Shown here: positions 34,451 through 45,975 of the stretch, in pieces
Numbering within the stretch: the first letter of the stretch is position 1
How the letters are laid out: each line of letters starts with the position of its first letter
Assembly (NCBI GenBank): GCA_020205615.1
Contig: CM035165.1
Span: 25,646,950-25,710,949, forward strand
Origin: Panax quinquefolius
Taxonomy: Eukaryota > Streptophyta > Magnoliopsida > Apiales > Araliaceae
DNA length: 64,000 bases
Direction: 5' to 3'
Notes under the pieces: model-generated
Told to the model about the DNA's origin: nothing
The model's input: only the letters and a program-made list of their open reading frames with translations
The model's database searches: none
Program-made: the position numbers and the translations under genes

Positions 34451-36206
34451 TCAAAATTCTCGCATAAAAAGACAATATTTTAGCAAACATTCATTTATTA
34501 ATTAACAAAATAAATTAGGTCTTATTTTATATTGGTATCTCCCACTATTTTCTTCAAACTATATTACCCTCATTTATATAGTTCGGCAAAATCTAATTAA
34601 AGTTTTTGCTAGTGAGAATAAGGATCCCATTTCAAATATATATAGCCTTGTGGTGACACTGACAAACTATATATAAATAAATAGGTAGACAACTCCTTGT
34701 CAATTACATCAACATGTAACTCCTTATGTTTTGCCTCTTGGATTATTTTGATCAAGTGGTGGCACATCCGAATCAAAATTATCTAAGTTAAGTCCAACCT
34801 AGCACTTCCATATATTCAAAAAAGAAAATATCGCCCTTGTGGTGACACAACAAAACAATATTGTTCAATTTTCTTTATAAGCATCAAATGTGATAATTAA
34901 CATCTTAAATACTTAATACTTGCCTTGTGGTGACACAACAAACTCATATTAAATATTTAATACTCTATTAATTTTTATCATGCTAGAAAGCTGACGTTCG
35001 ATATTCTAAATATCTTTGAACGCTTAAGACTTAATAATTAAACTTTGAGGATTTGTTATTATTTTGTCTCATCTTGTTTAGCGCATGCAAAATATATATA
35101 TAAAATACGCGTCATATTATTAAACATGCGAAGCATGTTTGCATAATATATAATATATATAATACTAGCATGCATATATAGAATACTATATTCTACCCGG
35201 ATTGATTATGGACTTTTATTCTAGTTTGGTTCACTAGAGCCACCAAGTGAACCAAAAGGTCAAACCCTAGGGTGCAAAGAATAAACATTTAAATATAACT
35301 ATTACATTTAAACCGGGCTCCATTACAAACGGGTCTTTTAGCGCTCCTTGCTCCTTGATCTTGGTTCTTCTAAAAAAAAAATTCTAACTAATCTATTACA
35401 TTAAACTATTTAATTTAAATAGAAACCTTGATCGTGATCGATGGGAAGTACATAGAGAGAGATAGAATTTACATCAAGAAGAAAACCGAAGAAAAGGCGA
35501 GGTATGCAGACCCCATTTAATAAAACCCATTCATTCAAACATCCAACTAAAATAAATCCAATCATATTGGTCAATTGTCCATAATCAATCCCATTTATTA
35601 TCATACATATCATCATATGTATCAATAAATAAAATCATTCCATATATATATGAGTATCATTTAATGGGCAATTTTATGTTGCATGAAATCCAATTTCAAG
35701 ATTAAAATAAACTCTTTTATTTTAATTTTAAAATTATTAAAATTAATATATATATATATATATAATATATATATATATATATAAAGTCCTACTCTTTAAA
35801 ATTGCCGGACCTATTTTCTACATTCTTAACAATATTATATATATATATATATAATACTTGCCACGGGCCCCTTAAAAAAAATATATAACATCCGCTTGCA
35901 ACAAAAAAAAAACGGACTGCTTTAATATTCCTTGACAACGTGGACCAGCAGATATATATTATTTATATATATATATATATAACAAAGTCAAAGAGATATA
36001 GCAATAAAGTTATAATTCTAACGCAACACGGATTCCAACAAGTTTGCATGGACTGCATAATAAAAAAAAATGATTCCGAAAACCCCTTTTTTTTTTTTTT
36101 TTTTTTATAACATAATAATTTTATACAACAAATTATGCCCAATAAATTATTCAAAATACATACCCATACATATGTGGAATCAAAATAATTAATAATTCGC
36201 ATAAAG
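34451..36206. other. Copia-G untranslated leader with repeats
   Basis: About 1.75 kb between PBS and gag with no gene. The phrase CCTTGTGGTGACAC recurs at 34646, 34836 and 34923. There are TA microsatellites at 35755-35782, 35833-35853 and 35951-35981, and a T run at 36087-36106. A 71-residue minus frame (35410-35625) has no recognisable similarity. Confidence 0.7.
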
Positions 36207-36223
36207 TTTGGCTCATGATACCA
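36207..36223 (-). other. Copia-G primer-binding site
   Basis: The minus strand reads TGGTATCATGAGCCAAA next to the 5' LTR. It fits the tRNA-Met type with a two-base variation from TGGTATCAGAGC. Confidence 0.8.
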
Positions 36224-36224
36224 C

Positions 36225-38082
36225 TGTTAGGTTTTTATGAAAATCAAAGTAGCAATCAAATTGCAAAAATAGCGGAAGCGAAATAAAATCAGATTTTAAA
36301 ATTTTTCACAAACCAATTACCCGGATCATCCTTTATGCATATTATTAATTAAACGAAGAATAAGAAATTATGAAATCATACCCTTGTAGAAACGAGCTTC
36401 CTCAGTGCAGTTCACCTCACTTCTTCTCGCGATCTCCTTGAATCTCGGGTAGATTCCTTCCTTTTATTAATGTAAGCCACCCAAGTGTATGGCCTCTATA
36501 GGTGATCCACCAAGGAAGAGGAATTTTTCAAGAAGAAGGGATTTGGCTCAAACCCTAGTTTTTCCTATCTGAATAAGAAAAGGGGTGTTCTCTCAAAAAC
36601 CAGGAATTACGTATATTAGATATCTAATATAAGACTCCTCTTATAAAGATATCATGTAACCCTATTTTAATTAAAATAAGGTATTATTTATTTAATTAAA
36701 CTCTTTTAATTAAATGGGCTCCCTAATCCTATTAGGGGTAATTAATTAAACTCCTTTAACTAATTTTCTTTCCTAATCCAATTAGGAATAAATGAGAGTA
36801 CTTATATTAAATTAATTCCTAAACCTTTTAGAAATTAAAATAATAATAATTGTAATAATATTAATAAGACTCCTCTTATTAATTTATATTTAATATTTCT
36901 AAAATATTAAATAATAAATATTAAGCTATTTAATTTATTCTATCACCATAGATTAAATTAAATATACTTAATATATTATTACAATTATGCCATTAACTTC
37001 TTAAATAATTATTCTTCCTTTTATGGTGTGACCCTTTAGGTTTTCCATATTAAGCAGGTTGTGAATAAATCAATTAGAACAATTCTAATCTCATTTAAAT
37101 AAATAAATTAAACAAATAATTTATTTAAATAAATAATATTTATTCTACAATAGGATAAGCCTCCCCTAGCGATCGGCGACTTTCCGGATAATATAGATTT
37201 CAACATTAATCATAAAAGAACCTTTGAGTAAATAGTTACCATACAATTCAATCCTTCCACCATACAATGTCCCAATTAAATATAAGACATGGAATTACTG
37301 TCAAGTCTTATTTTATTTAATTATATCTATTTTGATTCCTAAATGAACAACTCCTAATGAATGCAAATTAGAAACTACTTTCTAATTTCATTCCACCTTG
37401 GCCAATGATTCCTGGATTGTCATTTATCGAATCACATAGGACATTTCTCCTTTTACTAGAAGTGGTAGATTCTTTATTGATAATTCATTATCTTCATATA
37501 TAACTTATTACACCCAAGCATACCCTTTGATATACTCTAAGAGTCTTAAGGAATAAGTCAAAGTGTAATTCATTATATATAAGATACTATGATGATCTCA
37601 AGTCTAAGGATCATTTGTACTACTATCACTACACTGAGAATTCCTATTGACGGTGTAAGTAAAACTCCATTAGGTATTCCTTAGCGAGTCACGTTCAGTG
37701 AACTTATTCTCTAATAAGCACCTACATACTTGCTTTAGTTTCTCCACACAAATGATCATGAGATCAATCATCCTCATCCAATGAGCAAGCAACGTATGTA
37801 CCAATCTATCCGGATTCACTAATCCCCAATTTAGTAATCCAATGATTGGGAACTATTTTAGTTTTAAGCTTTCTAAGAATTTAGATCTCATTAGAATGAT
37901 CATCATCATTATTCTAAAAGCGTTGCTTAAAACTATGGGTTTATCACATATTATTAAAACAGCACCATGTAGATAATAAATGCCTTTAATAAATAATTCT
38001 TTTATTAATAAATAAATAAGATTGATTACACAGTATATGCTTTATCATCATACATGATTGGCTTGTATGCATAATACTTTCA
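36225..38082 (-). repeat. Copia-G 5' LTR (1858 bp)
   Basis: Partner of 28629-30491. Opens TGTTAGGTTTTTATG and closes ATAATACTTTCA, followed by TSD GTGGG at 38083-38087. Confidence 0.95.
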
Positions 38083-39639
38083 GTGGGATGCCAAAACCAC
38101 TGCCATCAGAGAATCAAAGAATCTCCATGAAATGACTGTTCAACAGTTATATGGCAACCTTCTTACATATGAACTGGAGCTGACTCAACGAGCAGAAACT
38201 AAGAAAGAAGGATAAAGGGGTTGCTCTCAAAGCAACTGAAAACATCTCCAAAGCCAATACTGAAAATGACTCTGAGTATGATGAAGATGATGATGAGGAC
38301 TTTGCAATACTGGTGAAAAGACTCAGAAGGTTCATGCGTCAAGACAGAATCAGCAAACCAAAGAAAGTCAATAACTATAGCAGCCATGAGCAGATAAATG
38401 ACCTATGCTACAATTACAAGAAGTCTGGCCATTTCATTACAAACTGCAACAAACCTCTTAAAGAAGAACTAAAGAAGAAATCACATTCAAAGAAGGAATT
38501 CAAAGGCAACAAAAGGCCTCAGAAGAAAGACAAAGGTCTTGTAGCTGGAGGATCATGGAGTGACTCAAACAACGACTCAACTCCCGAATCTGGAGTTGAT
38601 GAAGATCCTAAAATGGCAAATCTTTGCCTGATGGCCAAGCATGCAAAGGATAAAAAGAACTCAAACATTCATGAAGTATAGATGAGGTATTTGACTTTAA
38701 CTATCATGATGTAGACATTGATGATTTAAGAACTGCACTACATGGCATAACATCTGATTTGCATCAATACATGAAATGGTTCAGAGTTCTGTCCAAAGAT
38801 TATTCACTTCTTCAAAAGGAGAAAGAGAAAGTTCAGAAAGAACTAGAAATAGCCCTTCTAAGTACTAAATCTCTCTCCAAGTTTGAAGCAGAGAATAAGC
38901 TCTTAAAATAAACCAATGAGCTCAATGCACAAGAGAGAGTCAAGTCTAACCTCTAAAATTGAGTAACTAGAAAGGACAATCTCTACATGGAATAAATCAT
39001 CTTCATCCATGGACTCCCTGATCTCTAATCAGAGAAGTGCCTCTGACAGAACATGTTTAGGCTTTGGGGAATCCACCTCAGAGCCATATGTGGAAAAGAT
39101 AAAGAAAACTAGCCCTAGTAATGCTTCAAGTTTCAGTAGAGGCATTATATTTGTGAAATCCTCACAAAAGGAAGAACTATTCCAACCCTGCTCTTTTGAT
39201 TCAATCCATATTCCAAGGAATAAAGGATCTCATTCTGGCCTGGGTTTCAAAAAAGAGAAGAGTAACCCATCCACTACTTTCCAACCTCGACGGATCGTAG
39301 AGTTGAGTAAAATCAACTCAACGGGCGAACTAGGAAGGAACAGTAGAGGCAAGGTACACTCCTCATAAATCATGAAACACAAGGATACATGGAAGAAGGA
39401 GAACCAGTTTAAAAGAAAGATGGCTGAAAACCCACATAAGTCCAAATGGAGGAAGAATCCACATACACACACAAGCATGCATCATATTAGATGTTTTGTG
39501 TGCAATAAAGTCGGTCACAAGGCTGCAATATGCTATCATAATCCTATGCATATGAGACCCAAAATCAAGCAGATTTGGGTTCCCAAGGGTACTAACAAAG
39601 TAGGACCCATGCAAGTATGGGTACCAAAATGAAAGTTTA
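38083..39639 (+). pseudogene. SIRE-H gag, C-terminal part with two zinc knuckles
   Basis: Resumes gag at the right TSD as DAKTTAIRESKNLHEMTVQQ, exactly where the left part stopped (LPSKW). A frameshift near 38215 leads to an acidic stretch and to CYNYKKSGHFITNC (about 38407-38450), a CCHC knuckle whose second Cys is Tyr. A long Glu/Lys-rich, coiled-coil-like region follows (38700-38960, with stops), then a second, intact knuckle CFVCNKVGHKAAIC at 39493-39534. The long coiled-coil gag is typical of Sireviruses. Stops occur at 38679, 38908 and 38956. Confidence 0.85.
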
Positions 39640-40041
39640 ATGTTACCGCAGGAACAAAGCTCCACGATCACAACCTGGTATCTGGACAGTGGATGCTCAA
39701 GGCACAAGACTGGGAACAAAGCCCTTCTGTCTAACTACGTAGAGAAGGAGGGTCCTTCAGTCATCTTCGGAGACAATGGCTCTGGCAAGACAAGAGGATA
39801 TGGCTCAACTGGGAATGGTGCAATGTCCTTCACTAAACTAGCCTATGTGGAAGGACTACAACACAATCTTCTAAGCATAAGCCAACTCTGGGACAAGGGT
39901 CATCAAGTCACATTCCTCAACAATCAATGTCAAGTCAGAGATTTGAAGACATCCGCCATAAAGCTGACCGAAACAAGAGAAGGAAATGTCTACACTATAA
40001 ATCTTGATCAACTAAGCTCAGATGAGACAATATGCTTTTAA
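39640..40041 (+). pseudogene. SIRE-H aspartic protease
   Basis: An open frame of 133 codons starting after gag. The active-site motif is WYLDSGCSRHKTG (Asp-Ser-Gly, the copia form) near residue 13, followed by VIFGDNGSGKTRGYG and the conserved LAYVEGLQHNLLSISQLWDKG block around residues 68-88. It processes Gag-Pol. This is the best preserved gene segment in the window; it ends at a TAA at 40039. Confidence 0.87.
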
Positions 40042-41317
40042 GCTAAAGCCTCGAAGAAAGATCTATGATATAGAAGAGCTTCATCTCAACTTCAAAAGAT
40101 GTCTAAACGGCCTCCAAAGAGGTTGAAAGCTTACCCAATTTCAACTTCACAAAAAAAGTCGATGATAATGTCGACTTGGAAAGCAGACTAGAAGCTCATT
40201 TAAGAGCAAAACTGCCAACTCAATTGACAAGCCCCTGTAGCTGCTTCACATGTATCTATTTGGGCCAATTTCAACAACAAGACTTGGAGGGAAGAGATAC
40301 TCACTAGTCATAGTGGATGATTACACCAGGTTCACATGGGTGTTCTTTCTAAACTCAAAAGATGAAACGAGCTCCCAACTAATCAAAATATTCAGACTAG
40401 TGATGAACGAGAAAGGGGATAAAATCAAGGCTATACGGAGTGATCATCGTAGAGAATTCCACTTCTCTAAGATGGACCAGTTCTGCACAGACAATGACAT
40501 CATTTACAACTTCTCAGCTCCACGAACTCCTCAACAAAATGGAGTAGCTGAGAGAAAGAACAGAACGTTGATAGAGGCTGGAAGAACTCTACTAGCAAAG
40601 ATCCCATCTCGCTGAATACTTACAGGCGGAAGTCATCAACACTTGCATGTTACACTCGTAAGCAGATTCTTGATACACTCTACGATTAAGAAAACTCCCT
40701 ACGAACTATGGAAAGGAAGAAAGCCAAATGTCAGCTACTTCCATGTATTCGGCTGTGCATGCTACATTCTCAACAATGGGAAACAGTATCTGACAAAGTT
40801 CCAACCCAAGTTAGATGAAGGAATCTTTCTCAGATATGCCACAGACAGTAAGGCTTATAGAGTGTTCAACAAAAAGACACTGAGTGTTGAAGTCTCGATC
40901 CACATCATTTTTGATGAAACATACTTGAACAAAACGGTGTCTCAAGACACTACGAACGAGGTCGTTGAGCTTAACACCATGATCGTAGTTCGAGACAATG
41001 AAATCGTTGAGCAAGGAAATGAGATCATAGAGAGGTCTACTCAGGACAACGAACCTCCACATCAAGAAGCAAAAATTGATCTTGAAGGTCTCAGACAAGA
41101 AGGCATCAGGACAGATGTTCCAACAAGAAATAGATGGTCAAGAGATCACACTCAAGATTTAATCATTGGAGACCCAAATGCAAGAGTAAAAACAAGAGCC
41201 GCCACCCAAAATGAGTGTTTCTATCTGAGCTTCCTATCACAAATGGAACCAAAGAAGATAAAAGATGATATAGAAGACTCTATCTGGATAGAAGCCATGC
41301 AGGAAGAACTAAATTAG
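40042..41317 (+). pseudogene. SIRE-H integrase
   Basis: The HHCC zinc domain is reduced to fragments (40042-40230) with stops. The catalytic core follows: LLHMYLFGP, where the first catalytic Asp (normally in M-D-L-F-G-P) is Tyr; then RYSLVIVDDYTRFTWVFF; RSDHRREF, with the second Asp present but the usual Gly-Gly replaced by Arg-Arg; and QQNGVAERKNRT with the catalytic Glu. After a frame break at 40612 the C-terminal region begins YELWKGRKPNVSYFHVFGC and runs to MQEELN. Integrase inserts cDNA into the host genome. Loss of the first Asp alone would abolish catalysis. Confidence 0.87.
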
Positions 41318-41722
41318 TTTGAAAGAAGCAAAGTATGGAGATTAGTTCCAAGACCAAAGAGTCATCCTGTCATTAGAACCAAGTGGGTCTTCAGAAACAA
41401 GATAGATGAAGATAGAGTAATTACCAGAAATAAGGCAAGACTAGTGGCCAAGGGTTACTCTCAGGAAGAAGGCATTGACTATGATGAGACCTTTGCACCT
41501 GTTGCCAGACTAGAAGCCATCAGAATATTCATTGCCTTTTCTGCTCCCATGAAATTCAAAGTCTTTCAGATGGATGACAAAAGTGCATTCCTGAATGGTG
41601 AACTTCAAGAAGAAGTATATGTAGAGAAACCTCCATGTTTCATCAATCCATCTCTTTCTAATTATGTCTACATATTAGACAAAGCCTTATATGGTCTTAA
41701 ACAATCACCTAGAGCATGGTAT
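41318..41722 (+). pseudogene. SIRE-H reverse transcriptase, N-terminal part
   Basis: An in-frame TAG at 41315 (Q expected in LNQF) is followed by [60 protein letters not shown] (one residue off the usual M-D-V-K-S-A-F-L-N-G) and [13 protein letters not shown]. It ends at 41722, where gypsy LTR sequence begins. RVT_2 family. Confidence 0.9.
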
Positions 41723-43640
41723 GGTTTTATAAAGTTATTCGTTTTATTAGACTATAAATAGAATATATAATATTCTATTATGCATAGTGTTTTGCATAGT
41801 AAATCTTTTTATATAAAACAAAATACTTTTATAAAGTTATTTATTTTATTAGACAATAATTAGAATATATTATATTTTATTATGCATAGTGTTGTATAGT
41901 GTACAGATAGTATTTTTTGATATAGTAAAATCTTTTTTATATAAAAAGAATACTTTTATAAAGTTATTTGTTTTATTAGATTTTAAATAAAATATATAAA
42001 TATATATATTTAGAATTTATTATATTTTATTACATAGTGCAGCATAGTATCCTTTTTATTTTTCTATAAATAGGATGCTTAGTTAGAATTGAAAACCACA
42101 CCAGAAGTTCAGAGAATTCTTCTATAATCTTGAGCGTATTTCTTTAGAGTTTTAAGAAGCTTTGAGCGTAGTGCAAGTTTTCTTCAAGAATATCCTCGCC
42201 CTACCAGTCAGAATACTCTTCTTTTACGGTAATGGTTATTATTTGTTGTACTCTTAAGGGGTATTCTTTCTTTCTTATTCATGAAGAGAACTTCTGTTAT
42301 TCCATTCTTTATTATTACATTGGAATAACTTTTCAGATATCGTGAGCTACCTTATACTTGGTAAAATTCTTCTGTTATTCAATTTTTATTATTTTGTTGG
42401 AACATCTTGTCTGTGCTTTACGCATTACCTGGTTCCATTATTTATCATTCTGTTGGAACATCACATGCATGTTTTACGCATGACTGGTTTCGATTAATTA
42501 TTATTCGTTGGAATATCACATGCATGCGTTTACGCATGACTGGTTCCGTTATTTATTATTACATTGGAATAACTTGTCTTGTGCGGTCTATCGCATGCCT
42601 GGTGATTTCTTTTGTTATTCCATTCTTTATTATACTCAGTTGGTTAAAGTTTTGACTTCTATACTCCATGAAATTAGTGGAATATCCTTGATATTTGCGC
42701 TTCATCCAGTATCTTTTCATGGAAATATTCTTCTGATCATTCTTAAATTTTACTCCACAAAGAAGTATCATGTTAACAATTTGGACATTAATAGTTCCTG
42801 GATAAATTAATTCTTGAACTTGTTTTATTGAATTCTTATATCATTGTCATCATCCTCATGTTTATATTATGTTGAAAGTCATCGGTGGCCTGTAGTGCAT
42901 AGATGGACTTGGTATGATTATGACTGAGGATTATTGATTGTAATCATGGTAGTAATGTTACAAATGATGTGGAAAAAGTCCTCATTGGCCCGTAGTGCAT
43001 TGATGGACGAGTTGTTGGCATGATCATGACCATTGATGAATACGAATATCCTTGCTTTTGTAGTGCATGGATAATTTGTGGTCATGATACTAATGAATAT
43101 CCTTGGCCAGTAGTGCGGGGATGATGTGGATTATTTAATGTTTGAGTCTCGGCTATAAAAGTAATGAAAACCTTTTAAATCATAGAAGATAGTAGATTTT
43201 ATTCTCTACTTGACTCTTTTAATGGATTGCTTGTTCATTGTGCAGTTAAACTTGATGTTTGTTATATTTTATCAGTTTAACACTGTTGAAGGCTAATGAT
43301 AATTTATTCTGCATTATCTTAGTCATAATATTTCTTACTGGGCTAGTTGAGCTCACCCCTTTTGCTTTCATTGTTCTCTTCAGGAAATGAGAACGTAGCA
43401 GGGACTAGTCGGGGAACGGAGTGACGGTCCAGATGATAGCATTAGTAGTCCTCACTATTCTATGAAATAGTGTGATAATAAATGTAATGAGGACCCCATT
43501 GAGTTTGTATACTGTCTAGAAGACAATATTTGTATTAAAACTCATAGCTCATGTTGTATAATTAAGTTTTTATTTGTATTGTGTACCATGTATTTGGTGA
43601 CTCAAGATGGGTGATGTATACCTATTTTGGGGGCGTCACA
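41723..43640 (+). repeat. Truncated gypsy LTR inserted in SIRE-H RT
   Basis: Plus-oriented LTR of the GypA/GypF family. The end is intact (TATTTTGGGGGCGTCACA). The start is missing: homology begins inside the AT-rich tandem block (compare the reverse complement of 60600-60690), so about 620 bp of LTR head is absent. RT codons also vanish at this junction: the sequence goes from AWY to V-D-T-T-L-F, skipping about 15 residues normal for the family. A deletion across the left junction explains both. The TATA box is near 42061. ORFs inside are not genes. Confidence 0.85.
42060..42074 (+). promoter_or_regulatory. TATA box of the inserted gypsy LTR
   Basis: TTTTCTATAAATAGG, same context as other family LTRs. 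It could drive outward plus-strand transcription into the RT/RNase H remnant and beyond. Confidence 0.6.
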
Positions 43641-43983
43641 GAGTAGATACCACATTATTTCTTAGAAAGCATAAAGACAAAGTCTTATTAGTTCAAATAT
43701 ATGTTGATGACATTATCTTTGGCTCTACTGATGAAAAATTATGTAAGAGATTTTCAAGCTTATGCAGAGCAAGTTTGAAATGAACATGATGGGTGAACTG
43801 AACTTCTTCCTTGGACTGCAAGTAAAGCAGACTGATAAAGGAATCTTCATAAACCAAGCCAAGTACATTAAAGACTTACTTAAAAAGTATGGCATTAAAT
43901 CAGTCTCTCCCATGAAAACCCCAATTGCTCCAGCAACCAAGCTTGACAAAGATGAAAAAGGTAAAAGTATTGATATAACTTAA
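43641..43983 (+). pseudogene. SIRE-H reverse transcriptase, C-terminal part
   Basis: Resumes with V-D-T-T-L-F-L-R-K-H and the catalytic QIYVDDIIFGST; the Tyr-Val-Asp-Asp codons are at 43699-43710. A one-base frameshift near 43755 is followed by the open stretch MQSKFEMNMMGELNFFLGLQ and MKTPIAPATKLDKDEKG to a TAA at 43981. The catalytic Asp pair is intact. Confidence 0.9.
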
Positions 43984-44646
43984 TACAAAGGTATGATAGG
44001 CTCTCTTCTATATCTAACTGCCAGTAGACCAGACATAATGTTTGCAACATGCATATGCGCTAGATTTCAAGCTAATCCTAAGGAATCACACTTAACTGCT
44101 GTAAAAAGGATTTTCAGGTACCTAAAAGGTACACCTCACTTGGGGCTTTAGTATCCCAAGGAGTCCTCATTTGAACTAACAGGATATACAGATGCTGACT
44201 TTGCAGGTTGCAAAATAGACAGAAAAAGTACCAGTGGAACCTGTCAACTTCTAGGAAACAGACTTGTGTCCTGGTTTAGCAAGAAGCAAAACTCAGTATC
44301 TACTTCAATTGCAGAAGCTGAATACATTGCTGCTGGCAGTTGTTGTGCTCAAATTTTATGGATGAAAAATTAGCTAGCAGACTATGAGTTTGAATTCAAA
44401 TCTATACCTGTTCACTGTGATAACACAAGTGCCATAACAATAACACACAATCCTGTCATGCATTCTAGGACTAAGCATATAGAAATAAGGTATCATTTTA
44501 TTAGAGATCATGTGCAAAATGGAACCATATCTTTACAATATATTCCTACTGAAAATCAACTTGTTGATGTCTTTACAAAGCCTCTAGATGAATCCAGATT
44601 TAATAAATTAATAAGTGAGCTAGGCATGCTAAATTTACAACCATAA
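43984..44646 (+). pseudogene. SIRE-H RNase H
   Basis: Continues in frame after the TAA: YKGMIGSLLYLTASRPDIMF, GYTDADFAGCKIDRKSTSGT, KKQNSVSTSIAEAEYIAA, HCDNTSAITITHNPVMHSR, TKHIEIRYHFIRDHV and VDVFTKPLDESRFNKLISEL, the full copia RNase H order ending at 44646. Stops: TAG at 44150 (Trp expected in LGLWYP) and TAG at 44372 (Gln expected in QLADY). Catalytic acidic residues D (TDAD), E (AEAE) and D (CDN) are all present. Confidence 0.9.
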
Positions 44647-45232
44647 AATCTACGCTCTAGTTTGTGCTAACCATGCAGATATATAGGCTATGTTTGAAAT
44701 CGTAAACATGACCAAAGGAAGTCCACGATCATAGAGCTGCAGTGATATGAAAGACCACGATCGCAGAGCTCCATCAACAGAACAAAGGATCATCCAGTGA
44801 TGACAAAGTTTAACAAATCAAAGCAATCTCTCTGTCAAGCGCCTCAGGAACAAACCTAACCCTTAGTTCACTCTAAGAGGTTGGCCCTTCCCGAGCTACC
44901 TTAACTCGAGAGAAATGCTAAGTCAAAAGTTCATCACAAAGACCAGAGCAGACTCAACAGTGGACTCAACGATCGCAGCGCAGACTCAACGATCACAACA
45001 CAGACTCAACGATTGCAGTGCAGACTCAATGATCATAAAGACTACCTCAACGAACATAGTGCTACCTCGACGATCGTAGTCCTCCCAAGGAATACACCAG
45101 CTCAGGAGGAGCTAAGGGAAATTCAGTACATTCCACTTTAGTTAAAATCATGGAGCCAAGCAAAACATGACACATGCCCCACTAAGCAAATGAAGAGGAG
45201 GGAAGTTACAAGTACAGTTTGAAAATGCCTTT
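44647..45232 (+). promoter_or_regulatory. pol-ORF3 spacer with GATCG-type repeats
   Basis: Non-coding spacer between pol and ORF3. It carries CACGATCATAGAGCT and CACGATCGCAGAGCT near 44725 and 44757, then a six-unit, 20-bp-period array (44961-45080). In Sireviruses the third ORF needs its own mRNA by splicing or internal initiation; a cis-acting role for this spacer is my inference. Confidence 0.5.
44961..45080 (+). repeat. 20-bp tandem array before ORF3
   Basis: Six contiguous units with an exact 20-bp period. The first four approximate CAGACTCAACGATCGCAGTG; the last two begin ACTACCTCAACG / GCTACCTCGACG and the final one ends CGATCGTAGT. The unit shares its core with the LTR motif ATCGTAG. 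Confidence 0.85.
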
Positions 45233-45975
45233 TTGAAATCAGAAGTTCAAAAAGCTCATCTCTCTCTACAAGCAGAAACCCTAGCTTTCCGAAAAGCTCA
45301 ATCAACCATCCTCAGTACAAAGAAATCAATGGTTGCTTCAAATGTCATCTCTGGTTACCGACTCTATTTCGATGAGTTCAAGACAGCTAATCCCAAATTT
45401 CACAAAACTTTATCTCTGATAAAGTAAGCTGGTCTTGAAGAGGCTCTGGGTACAAGCACATGGATCTACCCTAAGCTGATAAAGGAGTTCTATAAAAATG
45501 GAACGATTGAGAACGACGTCATCACTACGAGGGTCAAGGACATGGAAATTAAGCTCAAGGCTGAGGACATAAACCTAGCCATAGGTTTCAAATCAAAAGG
45601 ATTTTTGTTTATGGAGGTCATCGATTTTCATGAAGGACTGAAGATAATGCAGCACAAGAAGTTTCCAACTATCAAAGGGTACAAAAAGAAAGAGTTCCCC
45701 CAAAGGTATGAGTTCTTGGCTGACATTGTTGGGAAATGTATATGCTGCATGAGCTTTGGCCATAACTCTGTAAATGAAATGCAACTTAAGCTCATGAAAG
45801 CAATCAGTTGTGGGATTCAACTCAACTATGGAGTCCTACTACTCGACTGGATTGGGAAATGGATACTTAGTTCGAAGAAGTCAAAGAGCTCTGGAAAGAT
45901 GCTCTACGGATGATTTATAAGCATCATCCTACAGTCAGCATTGGGAGATAAGATTGGGGATGATGAAGGAGAATC
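45233..45975 (+). pseudogene. SIRE-H ORF3, N-terminal part
   Basis: Third ORF of the element. Reading starts by 45233 (an ATG is available there; another at 45329). A single TAA at 45425 stands where Gln (CAA) would fit, and the same frame continues: WIYPKLIKEFYKNGTI, VKDMEIKLKAEDINLAIGFK, QRYEFLADIVGKCICC and NEMQLKLMKAISCGIQLNYG, to a TGA at 45911. The EFY...V.....EINLAIG-type pattern resembles the putative plant transposon protein domain found in many retroelement extra ORFs. No clear signal peptide or membrane anchor is visible in this part, so I do not call it an envelope. The hAT element interrupts it at 45976. Confidence 0.7.
45968..45975. repeat. hAT left TSD GGAGAATC
   Basis: Perfect 8-bp match to 47228-47235. 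Confidence 0.95.

Larger units (their letters stand above)
28629..38082 (-). mobile_element. Copia-G: complete-length Ty1/copia element in SIRE-H gag
   Basis: LTRs 28629-30491 and 36225-38082 are nearly identical, flanked by GTGGG TSDs and inserted in reverse orientation. The internal region has the copia order on the minus strand: PBS, long leader, gag, protease, integrase, RT, RNase H, PPT. Near-identity of the LTRs argues for a recent insertion, yet coding frames carry several single-base indels. Some of these could be consensus errors (see findings). Confidence 0.95.

Noticed and set aside
44961..45080. CRISPR-like array
   Set aside because: Contiguous 20-bp tandem units without spacers, in a plant retroelement.
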